From the NCBI GenBank assembly GCA_947492475.1, contig CANLNM010000001.1, forward strand, positions 310,001 to 374,000: a stretch of 64,000 nt of DNA, given 5' to 3'. Below are positions 26,160-35,207 of the stretch, piece by piece (the first letter of the stretch is position 1; each line of letters starts with the position of its first letter). The stretch comes from an uncultured Paracoccaceae bacterium. Lineage in GTDB: Bacteria > Pseudomonadota > Alphaproteobacteria > Rhodobacterales > Rhodobacteraceae. The position numbers and the translations under genes are program-made. Below the pieces are notes generated by a model, which was not told where the DNA came from, made no database searches, and worked only from the letters and a program-made list of their open reading frames with translations.

Positions 26160-29100
26160 TGTTGTACCTCTGGGGGCTGGACTTGCGGGGGCGGTCTGCG
26201 AAAAATTTCGCGGAACATGCCGGGCGTTAACGCCGACAATGGGTTCACTGCAACCCTTGTTTGGCCTTCTGGGCCGCGCAATGTGAAATTAAACCCAATC
26301 AACCCTTCGCCCGGCCGAGTGAGGATCGATCCAATCCCGTTCAACAGGTAAAAAGGCGACACCACACCCTGAAAATCCACCACCTTGGTGCGCAGATCAT
26401 AGGTGCCGTCCAATGAAATCCCCATCGATGCACCAATTGCGCTGAATTTTGTGACAACAATCTGTTGTGGCGAGATGAAAAATTCACTGTCGACATCGCT
26501 AAATGCCAATCCCTGCCCGTCCAATTGCTGAAGCAACCCAACCACGCTGATCGCATCCAGCAATCCTGCAAGAGCTGGGGCATTTTTCACCCGGATCTGT
26601 CGGATTTCCAAGTTGCCCGCATAATGCCCATCCGCCCCGCGCGGGGTCAGGGTCAGGTCCAAATTCCCGCCTCGGCCATTTTCCAATAACCCGGCAGCGG
26701 CGACCACTTCTCCGGCGCGATCACTGACGATGCGAATGGCGGACCGACCCGATTCCGGCACAACCGTTCCGCGCACAGGCGCAATTCCATTGATCATGGC
26801 GGTGAATTCCCCGGAAAAGCCACCCAATGCCGAGAAATCCCCAGAAAAGTCAGTCAACGCAATGCCTTGGGTCACTTGCAACCGCCCCAAAGATAGCGAC
26901 ATCGACCCGCCATCACCAGAGCCGCCCCCAAAAGAGGCCCCTCTGAGGTCGATGCCGTTTCCGGTGACCTCAATAAGGGGTGCAACCCCTGCCCCACGGG
27001 ATCGCAGCACCGCGCCCACATCCAGCCAATTGCCCAATTGTACCCGATCAAATTCCGCGCGGTTCAAGGTCCCATTGCTGTTCAAAACAACGCGGCCATT
27101 GGTGGACAACCCCGCTGCGGCCAAACGTAATGCGTCCACTCGCGGCACCGGTCCCAATTGCCCGGACACCACCAATTCGCCGGTTTGTCCTGTCGATTTT
27201 GACCAGCCCAAACTGGCCAATTGCAACCCAATCCCACGCAAATCGGATCGCAGCGCAAAACTGGGCGCCTGATCTTTGGGCAGTTCTACCTGTATCTGGG
27301 CAATGCCACGTCCAGACACGGACCCGGGGGGCAAATCGATGTTAAATTCATCCAGAAACCGCTCTGACAATTCTGCTGTGGCCTCAATGCGACTGGTGCG
27401 ATTGTTGCCCGGCTCAAACGACTGGCTCCAACGGCCATCCACGGGCACTTGTCCAAAAATCATCGGACCTTCGATGGCGATCCCGTCATTATCCGCGCGC
27501 AATGCCAGATTAGACGCAGTTAGCACCCGATTTTCGACCAAACGATCGCTGCGCACATCGCGCAATTCTGCGGCCATGTTAAAAATGACGTCGCCGTTTT
27601 CAACACGCGGCTTAAGCGGCACCATCAAGGCCCCTGAAATACGCGCGCGCCCATCGGCGATGGCCACGTCCATCCCAGCTTTGGTCAGCAATTCAAGCGG
27701 CGGTTGATCCAAAATCGACATGGCCGCCGTGATGGTGGATTGAATGCGCAATGCGACCGTGGCAGGCGGCGCGGACACTGTGATGTCGGGGATATGAAAC
27801 ACAGACCCGGCCAAATCCAACTGGCCCCCCTCAGGGGCATTGACCCGGCCCCGTTCCAGAGACAGGGTGAAATTGTTCCGCTCAATCTGGGCGATGCCGG
27901 CCCCCTCGGTAATCGGGGGCATATCGCGTAAAAAACGCACATTTGCCTGATCAAATTCAAAGCCAACAAACAAATCCGTATCGGATTGCGCGCGCGTGCG
28001 AAACGACGATGTCACCCCGCTAAGATCACCGGTGATGATATTGTTTTCAAACCAGGTTCTGGTGCGAGGTTTGATCGATTCAGGCCAGAACTGCATCAAA
28101 CGGGCCACCGCGATCTGGTCAATCCCCATATCCAGCGCCAGCGCCCATCCATCGGGTGTTGCCATCACGGTGCCGTCGGCTTGGATCCGGCTTTGATCAT
28201 CGCGCAATTGCACCTGCCCCAGTTCAATCAAAAACGGGCTTGGTTGCAGGCGAAATTCAACACTGGCATCGCTGAATTTCAAAGGTGTTTCAAACAATGC
28301 ATTTGGGTTCACCTCAATTTCGCTAAGGTTGAACTGCCCCAACAACGCATTGGGCCAACCATCCGTGACATCACGTAAATAAGCTTTGCCCGACCCGGTT
28401 AATTGCCCCCAATCACTGCTTAGATTGACCTGTTCAAACCTGATTTCTGACCCACGAGGCAGATAGTTCATATGCAGGCTGGCATGGTCAAACCGGATCG
28501 GTCGGGTCTGTTCGGTTGGCTGCAGCGCACCTTCGTCCAGTTGCAGCACCGCGCTGAGCGGGCCCAAGGCGCCGGTTGAATCGATTGATCCGCGCATATT
28601 GGCCGATAAGGGTGCCTCTAGGACCGACATCCAGCTCAGCGCTGGGGATTGAGACGCCAAATCACCGGCCACCGCATCGGTGATTGTCACCCCAAAGGTC
28701 GCGGCACGGGCGTTGCGTGGGCTTTCGTAATCCAATCGCAATTCCGTCGGATATGAACGCCCTGATAGCAACGCCAATTGCGCGCTGAACTGGGTTTTCT
28801 GACGGCGCAAATCCAGATCAATCTGACCGCCATCCACAATCCAACTGCGCCCTGCGCGCGCATCGTCATAATTGATGATCAAACCATCAGCGCGCACCTG
28901 CGCCAAGGCTTCAAAATCTTCGGATTCAAGGGTTTGCTCGACCAAATCCATCAATTCGGTGAAACTTGACGCTTCGCTCACGCTTGGTCCGGATAGGTTA
29001 AACGACAGGGCCACCTGCCCGTCTTGGGCGCGGCGTAGCGCGATTTCAGCGCCGGATAGGTGAATTTCCTGCGCAAGCACATCACCCTTGATCAGGCCCC

Positions 29101-29491
29101 GCGGCGAAATCAGCCCTTCGACACGCGGCACCTTGGCCAAAATCGCGCCATCCTGATCCTGAAGTTCCGCCCCTGCCAGTAAAACGCGCGGGTGCAAATC
29201 CGTACCCAACGTCACGGTGATGTGGTCAAATTCAAGCGACCCGCCGTTCAAAATCAACGCGGCGCGGTCTTCGACCAAATGTTTGATCCAGCTGGGGGCG
29301 GTGATTTCGCGCCCTAACAGCGACAGGCCCGCAATCAGCACAAAAACAATGGGCGACACCAGAACGAGCCACAGGATCCGCAAACCATGACGCCGCACAC
29401 GCCGTTTCACAGGCGCCGCGGGCGTGGGGTCTGGCGTGATGGCCTGAGGGGCATCATCCTCTTGGGTTTGTGCGTCTTCGGCCTCAGTCAT
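26156..29491 (-). CDS. Large AsmA/DUF3971-type membrane-anchored protein
   Basis: A 1111-residue protein with a cytoplasmic Pro/Ala-rich N-terminus, one transmembrane helix (about 39-62, [20 protein letters not shown]) and a very long periplasmic part with beta-rich repeats. The DUF3971 region and the C-terminal AsmA-like part ([39 protein letters not shown]) place it with YhdP/TamB-like proteins. These are thought to form hydrophobic grooves moving phospholipids to the outer membrane. It ends in a short Pro-rich tail. It is the upstream gene of an operon with queA (ATGA overlap). Confidence 0.85.
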   Translation of the reverse strand: MTEAEDAQTQEDDAPQAITPDPTPAAPVKRRVRRHGLRILWLVLVSPIVFVLIAGLSLLGREITAPSWIKHLVEDRAALILNGGSLEFDHITVTLGTDLHPRVLLAGAELQDQDGAILAKVPRVEGLISPRGLIKGDVLAQEIHLSGAEIALRRAQDGQVALSFNLSGPSVSEASSFTELMDLVEQTLESEDFEALAQVRADGLIINYDDARAGRSWIVDGGQIDLDLRRQKTQFSAQLALLSGRSYPTELRLDYESPRNARAATFGVTITDAVAGDLASQSPALSWMSVLEAPLSANMRGSIDSTGALGPLSAVLQLDEGALQPTEQTRPIRFDHASLHMNYLPRGSEIRFEQVNLSSDWGQLTGSGKAYLRDVTDGWPNALLGQFNLSEIEVNPNALFETPLKFSDASVEFRLQPSPFLIELGQVQLRDDQSRIQADGTVMATPDGWALALDMGIDQIAVARLMQFWPESIKPRTRTWFENNIITGDLSGVTSSFRTRAQSDTDLFVGFEFDQANVRFLRDMPPITEGAGIAQIERNNFTLSLERGRVNAPEGGQLDLAGSVFHIPDITVSAPPATVALRIQSTITAAMSILDQPPLELLTKAGMDVAIADGRARISGALMVPLKPRVENGDVIFNMAAELRDVRSDRLVENRVLTASNLALRADNDGIAIEGPMIFGQVPVDGRWSQSFEPGNNRTSRIEATAELSERFLDEFNIDLPPGSVSGRGIAQIQVELPKDQAPSFALRSDLRGIGLQLASLGWSKSTGQTGELVVSGQLGPVPRVDALRLAAAGLSTNGRVVLNSNGTLNRAEFDRVQLGNWLDVGAVLRSRGAGVAPLIEVTGNGIDLRGASFGGGSGDGGSMSLSLGRLQVTQGIALTDFSGDFSALGGFSGEFTAMINGIAPVRGTVVPESGRSAIRIVSDRAGEVVAAAGLLENGRGGNLDLTLTPRGADGHYAGNLEIRQIRVKNAPALAGLLDAISVVGLLQQLDGQGLAFSDVDSEFFISPQQIVVTKFSAIGASMGISLDGTYDLRTKVVDFQGVVSPFYLLNGIGSILTRPGEGLIGFNFTLRGPEGQTRVAVNPLSALTPGMFREIFRRPPPQVQPPEVQQ

Positions 29492-29618
29492 CTTGTTTTT
29501 GGCACTCTTTTCACGGCATTTTGGCCCCGGCTTTGTCCTGCAACTGGTGTTTACCGCTTTATCTTTGCGCGTTGTGACCTAAAACGAAACAACAAAGACA
29601 AAATCAAGGAGAAACCCC

Positions 29619-30095
29619 GTGGCACAATCCCCAGCACTTGTTATCGGCGCGAATGCGCCTGAATTCACGTTACCACGGGATGGCGCGGGCGACATTTCCC
29701 TGTCAGATTTGCGCGGACAGGCCGTGGTTTTGTATTTTTACCCCAAAGACGATACGTCAGGGTGCACCAAACAGGCCATCGCGTTTTCAGAACGATTGGC
29801 AGAATTTGACGCCTTGGGCGCAGTCATCCTTGGCGTGTCCAAAGACAGTGTCACAAAGCACAATAAATTTCGCGACAAACATTCCCTAAAGGTGGCGCTG
29901 CTATCAGATGAGGACAGCACAACCTGCGAAGATTATGGCGTCTGGGTTGAGAAAAAGATGTATGGCAAAACCTTTATGGGCATCGAACGCGCCACGTTTT
30001 TGATCGCCCCGGACGGGAAAATCGCCCATATCTGGCGCAAAGTAAAAGTCGCCGGTCACGAAGACGCCGTTTTGGATCAGCTAAAAGCCCTGTGA
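29619..30095 (+). CDS. bcp: Peroxiredoxin Bcp/PrxQ
   Basis: A 158-residue thiol peroxidase of the Bcp type. The peroxidatic cysteine is in DDTSGCTKQAIAFSE. The second cysteine usual five residues later in E. coli Bcp is absent (an Ile-Ala stretch instead), so this is a one-Cys form or uses the distant Cys in TTCEDYGV. Other hallmarks are VVLYFYPKDDTSG, GVSKDSVTKHNKF and the C-terminal HIWRKVKV. The start is a GTG at 29619 with AAGGAG upstream. It is divergent from the AsmA-like gene; the DUF455 gene follows 49 bases later on the same strand. Confidence 0.93.
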   Translation: MAQSPALVIGANAPEFTLPRDGAGDISLSDLRGQAVVLYFYPKDDTSGCTKQAIAFSERLAEFDALGAVILGVSKDSVTKHNKFRDKHSLKVALLSDEDSTTCEDYGVWVEKKMYGKTFMGIERATFLIAPDGKIAHIWRKVKVAGHEDAVLDQLKAL

Positions 30096-30144
30096 TGACT
30101 GCGATCTTGCCAAACCCCTTCCTGACATCTTCAAAGGCCATTTT

Positions 30145-30987
30145 ATGACCCATCCCCCAAAAACCCTGACCCAAATGGCGATTGAGGTCCTGACAACGGC
30201 AGATGGGGCCGAAAAAACCGCATTGTCACGCCGCCATGCCGCCACATGGCAGGCCGCGCGAAAATCCGGTCAACATATCGAAATCGGAACGGCCACACCG
30301 CCGCTGCATCCGTCCCGCCCGGCCAAACCCGAATTGTTAAATCCACGAGATGTGCCAAAACGCAAACCCGGCTCACCTCAGGGGCGCATCGCGCTATTGC
30401 ACGCCGTTGCACATATTGAGTTGAACGCAGTTGATTTACACTGGGACATCATTGCGCGATTTGGCCATGTGGACATGCCGCTTGGGTTTTACGATGACTG
30501 GGTTAAATCCGCTGACGAAGAATCCAAACATTTCAATCTGATATGCGACTGTCTTCATGCGTTGGACAGCCATTATGGCGCTCTGCCAGCCCATGCAGGC
30601 ATGTGGCGCGCCGCCGAAGATACCGCCGAGGATCTGATGGGGCGATTGGCCGTGGTCCCGATGGTTCTAGAGGCCCGCGGGCTGGATGTGACCCCCGGCA
30701 TGATCAAGGTGTTTCAACAGGCCAAGGACACAAATGCCGTTGAGGCGTTGAATGTGATCTACGCCGAAGAGGTCCACCACGTCGCCTATGGTTCAAAATG
30801 GTTCCACTTTTTATGCGGGCGTGGTGGGCTTGATCCGACGCCCACATTTCATGATCTGGTCCGCCGGTATTTCCATTCACAGCTGCGCCCGCCCTTTAAC
30901 GAAGAGAAACGCGCCGAAGCCGGTATTCCCCCGGATTTCTACTGGCCATTAACCGATGATGTGCCCGCCGCCTATCGCACCCGCTGA
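30145..30987 (+). CDS. DUF455 ferritin-like protein
   Basis: A 280-residue DUF455 protein. It is a ferritin-like four-helix bundle with likely di-metal ligands: HAVAHIELNAVDLHWD (E and H), SADEESKHF (E and H) and YAEEVHHVAYG (E, H, H). The family is related to MiaE-type hydroxylases and is common in Rhodobacterales, but its reaction is not established. It follows bcp on the same strand and may be cotranscribed, which would suit a role in oxidative stress. Soluble; no signal peptide. Confidence 0.85.
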   Translation: MTHPPKTLTQMAIEVLTTADGAEKTALSRRHAATWQAARKSGQHIEIGTATPPLHPSRPAKPELLNPRDVPKRKPGSPQGRIALLHAVAHIELNAVDLHWDIIARFGHVDMPLGFYDDWVKSADEESKHFNLICDCLHALDSHYGALPAHAGMWRAAEDTAEDLMGRLAVVPMVLEARGLDVTPGMIKVFQQAKDTNAVEALNVIYAEEVHHVAYGSKWFHFLCGRGGLDPTPTFHDLVRRYFHSQLRPPFNEEKRAEAGIPPDFYWPLTDDVPAAYRTR

Positions 30988-31171
30988 AAAACGCCCGGTA
31001 GACAGGTGATAAATAGGCAGAAATTCGCCATTTACCGTGTATTTCCGCATCGTTGCCTCGCAAATTTGTGCAAAAACCTTGCGACAGATTCACGGTCTCG
31101 TTAACAGGTTATGAAACGAACCCGTGCTGGGGGCTGGCTCGTTTGACTGGGATGGGTACGGGACATAACAC

Positions 31172-32491
31172 GTGAAAACACGCGCGACACAAAAATTGCA
31201 TGCGGCGCTCGAAAAGCGCTTTCCTGAAAAACGGCTGTTTATCCGGTCCGATACGGAAACGCGTTTTGTGCGGCTAAAACCGGAAACACAGATCATCGCA
31301 TGGGCCGGCGCAACTGTGACGGTTGCATGGACGATTATCGCCACGGCGGTTTTGTTGATGGATTCCATTGGTGCTGGAAATTTCCGCGCCCAGGCGATCC
31401 GCGATCAATCCATCTACGAAGAACGCCTGCGGGTTTTGTCCGAAGAACGCGACATTCGCGCCGCCGAAGCCATGGCCGCGCAAAACCGGTTCAGCTCTGC
31501 GCTGGAACATGCCTCTGATATGCAATCCCAGTTGCTTTCGGAACAGACTCGTCTGCGCGAATTGGAAACCGGGATCGATGTGATCCAATCCACATTGCGC
31601 CGCACAATGAACGAACGCGAAGATGCGCGTGAAGAACTCAGCACCCTGCATGCTCAGCTTGAAAATGATGGCGAAGGCGCTGGTGCCTTGGGCATGAGCC
31701 AGGATGCGTCCGGAACCGTGAACCTGTTGGCCAGCGCATTGGCGGAAACGGCCCAGGAACGCGATCAGATCGCGTCTGATGCGGAATTTGCCCTGCGTCA
31801 TGCGGCGGATATGGAATTGGAACTGCGCCTGTTGCAGGAAAAGAACGATTCAATTTTCCGCCAACTCGAAGACGCGATGTCAATTTCTGTAGAGCCACTG
31901 GATAACATGTTTCGCGCCGCTGGCATGGACCCTGATAACCTGATTGCCGAAGTGCGCCGCGGCTATTCCGGCACTGGCGGCCCGCTGGTTCCGATGTCAT
32001 TTTCCACCATGGGGGGCGATCCGGACCCGGATGCAGAACGCGCCAATGCGATTCTCAATTCCATGGATCGGATCAATCTTTATCGCATCGCAGCCGAACG
32101 CGCGCCGTTCGAAATGCCCGTCAAAGACAATTTTCGCTTTACCTCTGGGTTTGGAATGCGTTGGGGACGGATGCATAATGGCACCGATTTTGCCGCTCCA
32201 ATTGGCACCCACATCTATGCCCCGGCGGACGGTGTTGTGACTTTCGCTGGATGGTCCTCAGGATATGGGCGTCTGGTTAAGATCCAGCATGCCTTTGGTG
32301 TTGAAACCCGCTATGCCCACCAGAACCGCATCCGCGTCGAAGTTGGACAAAGGGTCTCGCGCGGGGATCATATTGGTGATATTGGAAATTCCGGAAGGTC
32401 GACCGGCCCTCACCTGCACTACGAAGTACGTGTCGGAGGACGGCCCATTAACCCCATGATCTATATAAGAGCTGGACAAGATGTTTTCTAA
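31172..32491 (+). CDS. Membrane-anchored M23 peptidoglycan endopeptidase
   Basis: A 439-residue protein with a short cytoplasmic N-terminus, one transmembrane helix (about 42-64), a long periplasmic coiled coil (about 75-260) and a C-terminal LytM/M23 domain. The zinc ligands are visible in HNGTDFAAP (HxxxD) and GPHLHYEVR (HxH). Such enzymes cut cross-links in peptidoglycan. The start is a GTG at 31172 with only a weak ribosome site. It overlaps the bactofilin gene by 11 bases. That pairing, known from other bacteria, suggests a local wall-shaping or septal function organised by a bactofilin scaffold. Confidence 0.92.
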   Translation: MKTRATQKLHAALEKRFPEKRLFIRSDTETRFVRLKPETQIIAWAGATVTVAWTIIATAVLLMDSIGAGNFRAQAIRDQSIYEERLRVLSEERDIRAAEAMAAQNRFSSALEHASDMQSQLLSEQTRLRELETGIDVIQSTLRRTMNEREDAREELSTLHAQLENDGEGAGALGMSQDASGTVNLLASALAETAQERDQIASDAEFALRHAADMELELRLLQEKNDSIFRQLEDAMSISVEPLDNMFRAAGMDPDNLIAEVRRGYSGTGGPLVPMSFSTMGGDPDPDAERANAILNSMDRINLYRIAAERAPFEMPVKDNFRFTSGFGMRWGRMHNGTDFAAPIGTHIYAPADGVVTFAGWSSGYGRLVKIQHAFGVETRYAHQNRIRVEVGQRVSRGDHIGDIGNSGRSTGPHLHYEVRVGGRPINPMIYIRAGQDVF

Positions 32492-32975
32492 AAGCAAAAT
32501 CAACGAGCCCGGACCCAAAACAGCAGATGCACCGGCCACAGCCGAAGCAAAACCCGCGCCTGCTGCCCCTGCTCCGGAATTTAAGCCCTCAGCCCCTAAG
32601 GCCAAGCCACCAGCATCGACGCTGTCGGCTGACCTGATGGTCAAAGGCAACCTGAAGACATCAGGTGACATTCAGATCGAAGGCCAAATCGAAGGCGATA
32701 TCCGAGCGCATCTGTTGACTGTTGGCGAAGGCGCCACCGTCAAAGGCGAAGTTGTGGCCGATGATGTTGTGGTCAATGGCCGTATCATTGGGCGCGTGCG
32801 CGGCCTGAAAGTGCGCCTGACATCCACAGCCCGCGTCGAAGGCGACATCATCCACAAAACCATCGCCATCGAAAGCGGTGCACATTTTGAGGGTTCCGTT
32901 CAGCGTCAAGACGATCCACTGAACCCCGGTGGCAATCGCAAACAACAAGCAGCGCCTGCCAAACAGCAAGGCTAA
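32481..32975 (+). CDS. Bactofilin
   Basis: A 164-residue bactofilin (DUF583). A flexible Ala/Pro/Lys-rich N-terminus (1-48) precedes the beta-helical core (about 50-140) with its repeats (IQIEGQIEGDIRAHLLTVGE, VKGEVVADDVVVNGRIIGRV). A short Gln-rich tail follows. Bactofilins polymerise without nucleotide into membrane-associated filaments that recruit wall enzymes. The start lies 11 bases inside the end of the M23 gene, so the two are coupled. A terminator follows. Confidence 0.93.
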   Translation: MFSKSKINEPGPKTADAPATAEAKPAPAAPAPEFKPSAPKAKPPASTLSADLMVKGNLKTSGDIQIEGQIEGDIRAHLLTVGEGATVKGEVVADDVVVNGRIIGRVRGLKVRLTSTARVEGDIIHKTIAIESGAHFEGSVQRQDDPLNPGGNRKQQAAPAKQQG

Positions 32976-33003
32976 GTTCCGGGTGAACGATCCGTAGATT
33001 TCG

Positions 33004-33036
33004 AAAAGGCCCTGCCATTTGCGCGGGGCCTTTTTT
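33004..33036 (+). terminator. Terminator after the bactofilin gene
   Basis: AAAAGGCCC pairs with GGGCCTTTT around a 13-base loop, followed by more Ts (to 33036). It lies 29 bases after the stop. Confidence 0.8.
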
Positions 33037-33083
33037 GTATCAGATGTCTGGATATGCGTATTTAGATCAACAAAGATCTGGCG

Positions 33084-33866
33084 TTACACGGGATCATAGA
33101 GCGCGCGACGATAAAGATGCCACGTGGCATGCCCCAAAATTGGCAACGCGACCATCAAGCCAAGGAACAACGGGGCCAGCGCGATCAGGCTGACGACGGC
33201 GATTAAAATCGCCCAGACCAGCATCACAAAGAAATTTTCCTGCACCGTGCGAAAGCTGAGCAGCATGGCAGAGATAAAGTCGATTTCTTTTTCCAACAGC
33301 AGCGGCAAACTGACCACCGTGAGCGCAAAGAGCAGGAACGCAATCGCCGCGCCAACGGCCAGTTCCACCGCAATCATCGTCAGGCCATCCGCCGTTAGAA
33401 ACGCGTCATAGCTGGTCATGACATTGGTCATGGTCGAGACCCCCATGAACAGTGCAAAAATCATATGCGCCAAAAACGTCCAGAACAGGAAATAGATCAC
33501 GATGATCGCCCCCATCCAAGGGATTTGCCGATGCCGTTCCTGCCAAACCACGCCTAAAACGTCGCGCCATACAAGTGGCTGATCAGATTCCAACCGGCGG
33601 CTGACTTCGTAAAGGCCCACCGCCGCAAATGGCGCATAAAGCGGGAATCCAAGCGACGTGGCCAGCACCCAAGTCACATGCCCTGCCCCAAGCCACAGCA
33701 TCAGAAAACCGCCGACCACATAAATCGCACTGAAGAAAAGCCCAAATTGCGGCGCGCGGCGGAAATCATGCAGGCCGGCCTTTAGCGACGCCCATAATTC
33801 GTGCAACGTAATCTGGCCAATATCGGGCAACGGCGAAGCAGCGGGCGTATCGGGCAATTGGGTCAT
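33084..33866 (-). CDS. DUF2189 integral membrane protein
   Basis: A 260-residue membrane protein of the DUF2189 type with about six transmembrane segments. The N-terminal ELWASLKAGLHDFRRAPQFGL, then RRLESDQPLVWRDVLGVVW and the C-terminal LGHATWHLYRRAL are typical of the family. These proteins are common in alphaproteobacteria; function is unknown. It is on the same strand as prfB (upstream) with a 106-base gap and no visible terminator between them. Confidence 0.85.
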   Translation of the reverse strand: MTQLPDTPAASPLPDIGQITLHELWASLKAGLHDFRRAPQFGLFFSAIYVVGGFLMLWLGAGHVTWVLATSLGFPLYAPFAAVGLYEVSRRLESDQPLVWRDVLGVVWQERHRQIPWMGAIIVIYFLFWTFLAHMIFALFMGVSTMTNVMTSYDAFLTADGLTMIAVELAVGAAIAFLLFALTVVSLPLLLEKEIDFISAMLLSFRTVQENFFVMLVWAILIAVVSLIALAPLFLGLMVALPILGHATWHLYRRALYDPV

Positions 33867-33972
33867 GGCGTCTCCTCAGACTTAGATCACCCGCTTTGCC
33901 CTTGTTTTGTCAAGCAATTCACACCCCGAATTGCATTTTATCAATCGATCGCCCAGACGCCCCGAACGGGTG

Positions 33973-35100
33973 TTAATCGTCTGAATTGGCCTCGGCCCGG
34001 CTTTTGCCAGAGACATCCATCGCCAAAGTTGCCGCCATGAACCCATCCAGGTCGCCGTCCAGCACACCTTTGGTATCTGAGGTTTCAAAATTGGTGCGCA
34101 GATCTTTGACCATTTGATAGGGCTGCAACACATAAGACCGGATCTGGTTGCCCCAGCCCGCATCGCCCGCGTTTTCATGGGCCTCGTTGACCAAGGTTGA
34201 CCGTTTGTCCAATTCCATCTGGTAAAGGCGCGATTTCAACGCCTTCATCGCGATGTCGCGGTTCTGGTGCTGGGATTTTTCCGATGACGTCACCACAATC
34301 CCAGTGGGAAAGTGGGTGATCCGCACCGCGGAATCGGTGGTGTTCACGTGCTGACCACCCGCCCCAGACGACCGATAGGTGTCCAGCCGGATATCCGCCG
34401 GGTTCACTTCGATTTCGATATTGTCGTCCACCACAGGGTACACTTTGACCGAGGTAAACGATGTGTGCCGTTTCGCAGCGCTGTCAAAGGGCGAAATCCG
34501 CACCAAACGATGCACACCGCTTTCGGATTTTAACCAGCCATAGGCATTATGGCCTGAAATTTTATAAGACGCTGATTTGATCCCGGCTTCGTCGCCTGCG
34601 CTTTCGGATTGCAGCTCAACTTTGTAGCCTTTTTTCTCGGCCCATCGCACATACATCCGCGCCAACATGCTGGCCCAGTCGCAGCTCTCGGTGCCCCCGG
34701 CCCCGGCATTGACCTCCAAAAAGGTGTCATTGGAATCTGCTTCGCCGTCCAGCAACGCTTCCAACTCTTTCTTGGCGGCGGTTTCTGACAGTGATTTCAG
34801 TGCCTCTTCGGCCTCGCCAATCACTTCGTCGTCTTCTTCCATTTCGCCCAATTCGATCAATTCGATATTGTCGCTCAGATCCTGCGCGATCGAATTATGG
34901 GTGTCCATCGCATCCACCAAATTCTGGCGTTCGCGCATCAATTTCTGCGCGGCTTCTGGATTGTCCCACAGGGTGGGATCTTCGACGCGGGCGTTAAATT
35001 CTTCGAGCCGATAAGGCGCGGTTTCCCAGTCCATCCGCTGTTTCAACAGCGCCAAAGATTTTTCAATCGCTGCAACAATATTTTGTGTTTCGGCGCGCAT
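33973..35100 (-). CDS. prfB: Peptide chain release factor 2
   Basis: A 375-residue RF2 recognising UGA and UAA. It has the stop-codon tripeptide SPF in RISPFDSAAKRHTSF and the GGQ motif in SSGAGGQHVNTTDSAVR. The frame is continuous from MRAETQNIVAAIEKS, so there is no internal TGA and no programmed frameshift of the E. coli type. PBP1A lies upstream on the same strand with 107 bases between; an inverted repeat (CAGCCCCTG at 35139, CAGGGGCTG at 35182) sits in that gap and could be a weak terminator stem. Confidence 0.97.
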   Translation of the reverse strand: MRAETQNIVAAIEKSLALLKQRMDWETAPYRLEEFNARVEDPTLWDNPEAAQKLMRERQNLVDAMDTHNSIAQDLSDNIELIELGEMEEDDEVIGEAEEALKSLSETAAKKELEALLDGEADSNDTFLEVNAGAGGTESCDWASMLARMYVRWAEKKGYKVELQSESAGDEAGIKSASYKISGHNAYGWLKSESGVHRLVRISPFDSAAKRHTSFTSVKVYPVVDDNIEIEVNPADIRLDTYRSSGAGGQHVNTTDSAVRITHFPTGIVVTSSEKSQHQNRDIAMKALKSRLYQMELDKRSTLVNEAHENAGDAGWGNQIRSYVLQPYQMVKDLRTNFETSDTKGVLDGDLDGFMAATLAMDVSGKSRAEANSDD

Positions 35101-35207
35101 GGGAAATCCTCGGATTGGGTGTGCAGGCTGTGATACCGCAGCCCCTGATCCACGACAAGCCCCAGCACAATCAAAGATATGCAGGGGCTGAGTGGTGCAA
35201 AATAGGG

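Noticed and set aside
31098-31112. CtrA-like TTAA-N7-TGAA before the M23/bactofilin operon
   Set aside because: The right half does not match TTAA and no second element supports it.
33973-35100. Programmed +1 frameshift in prfB
   Set aside because: The frame is continuous from the first codon to the end and has no early TGA, so no frameshift is needed.
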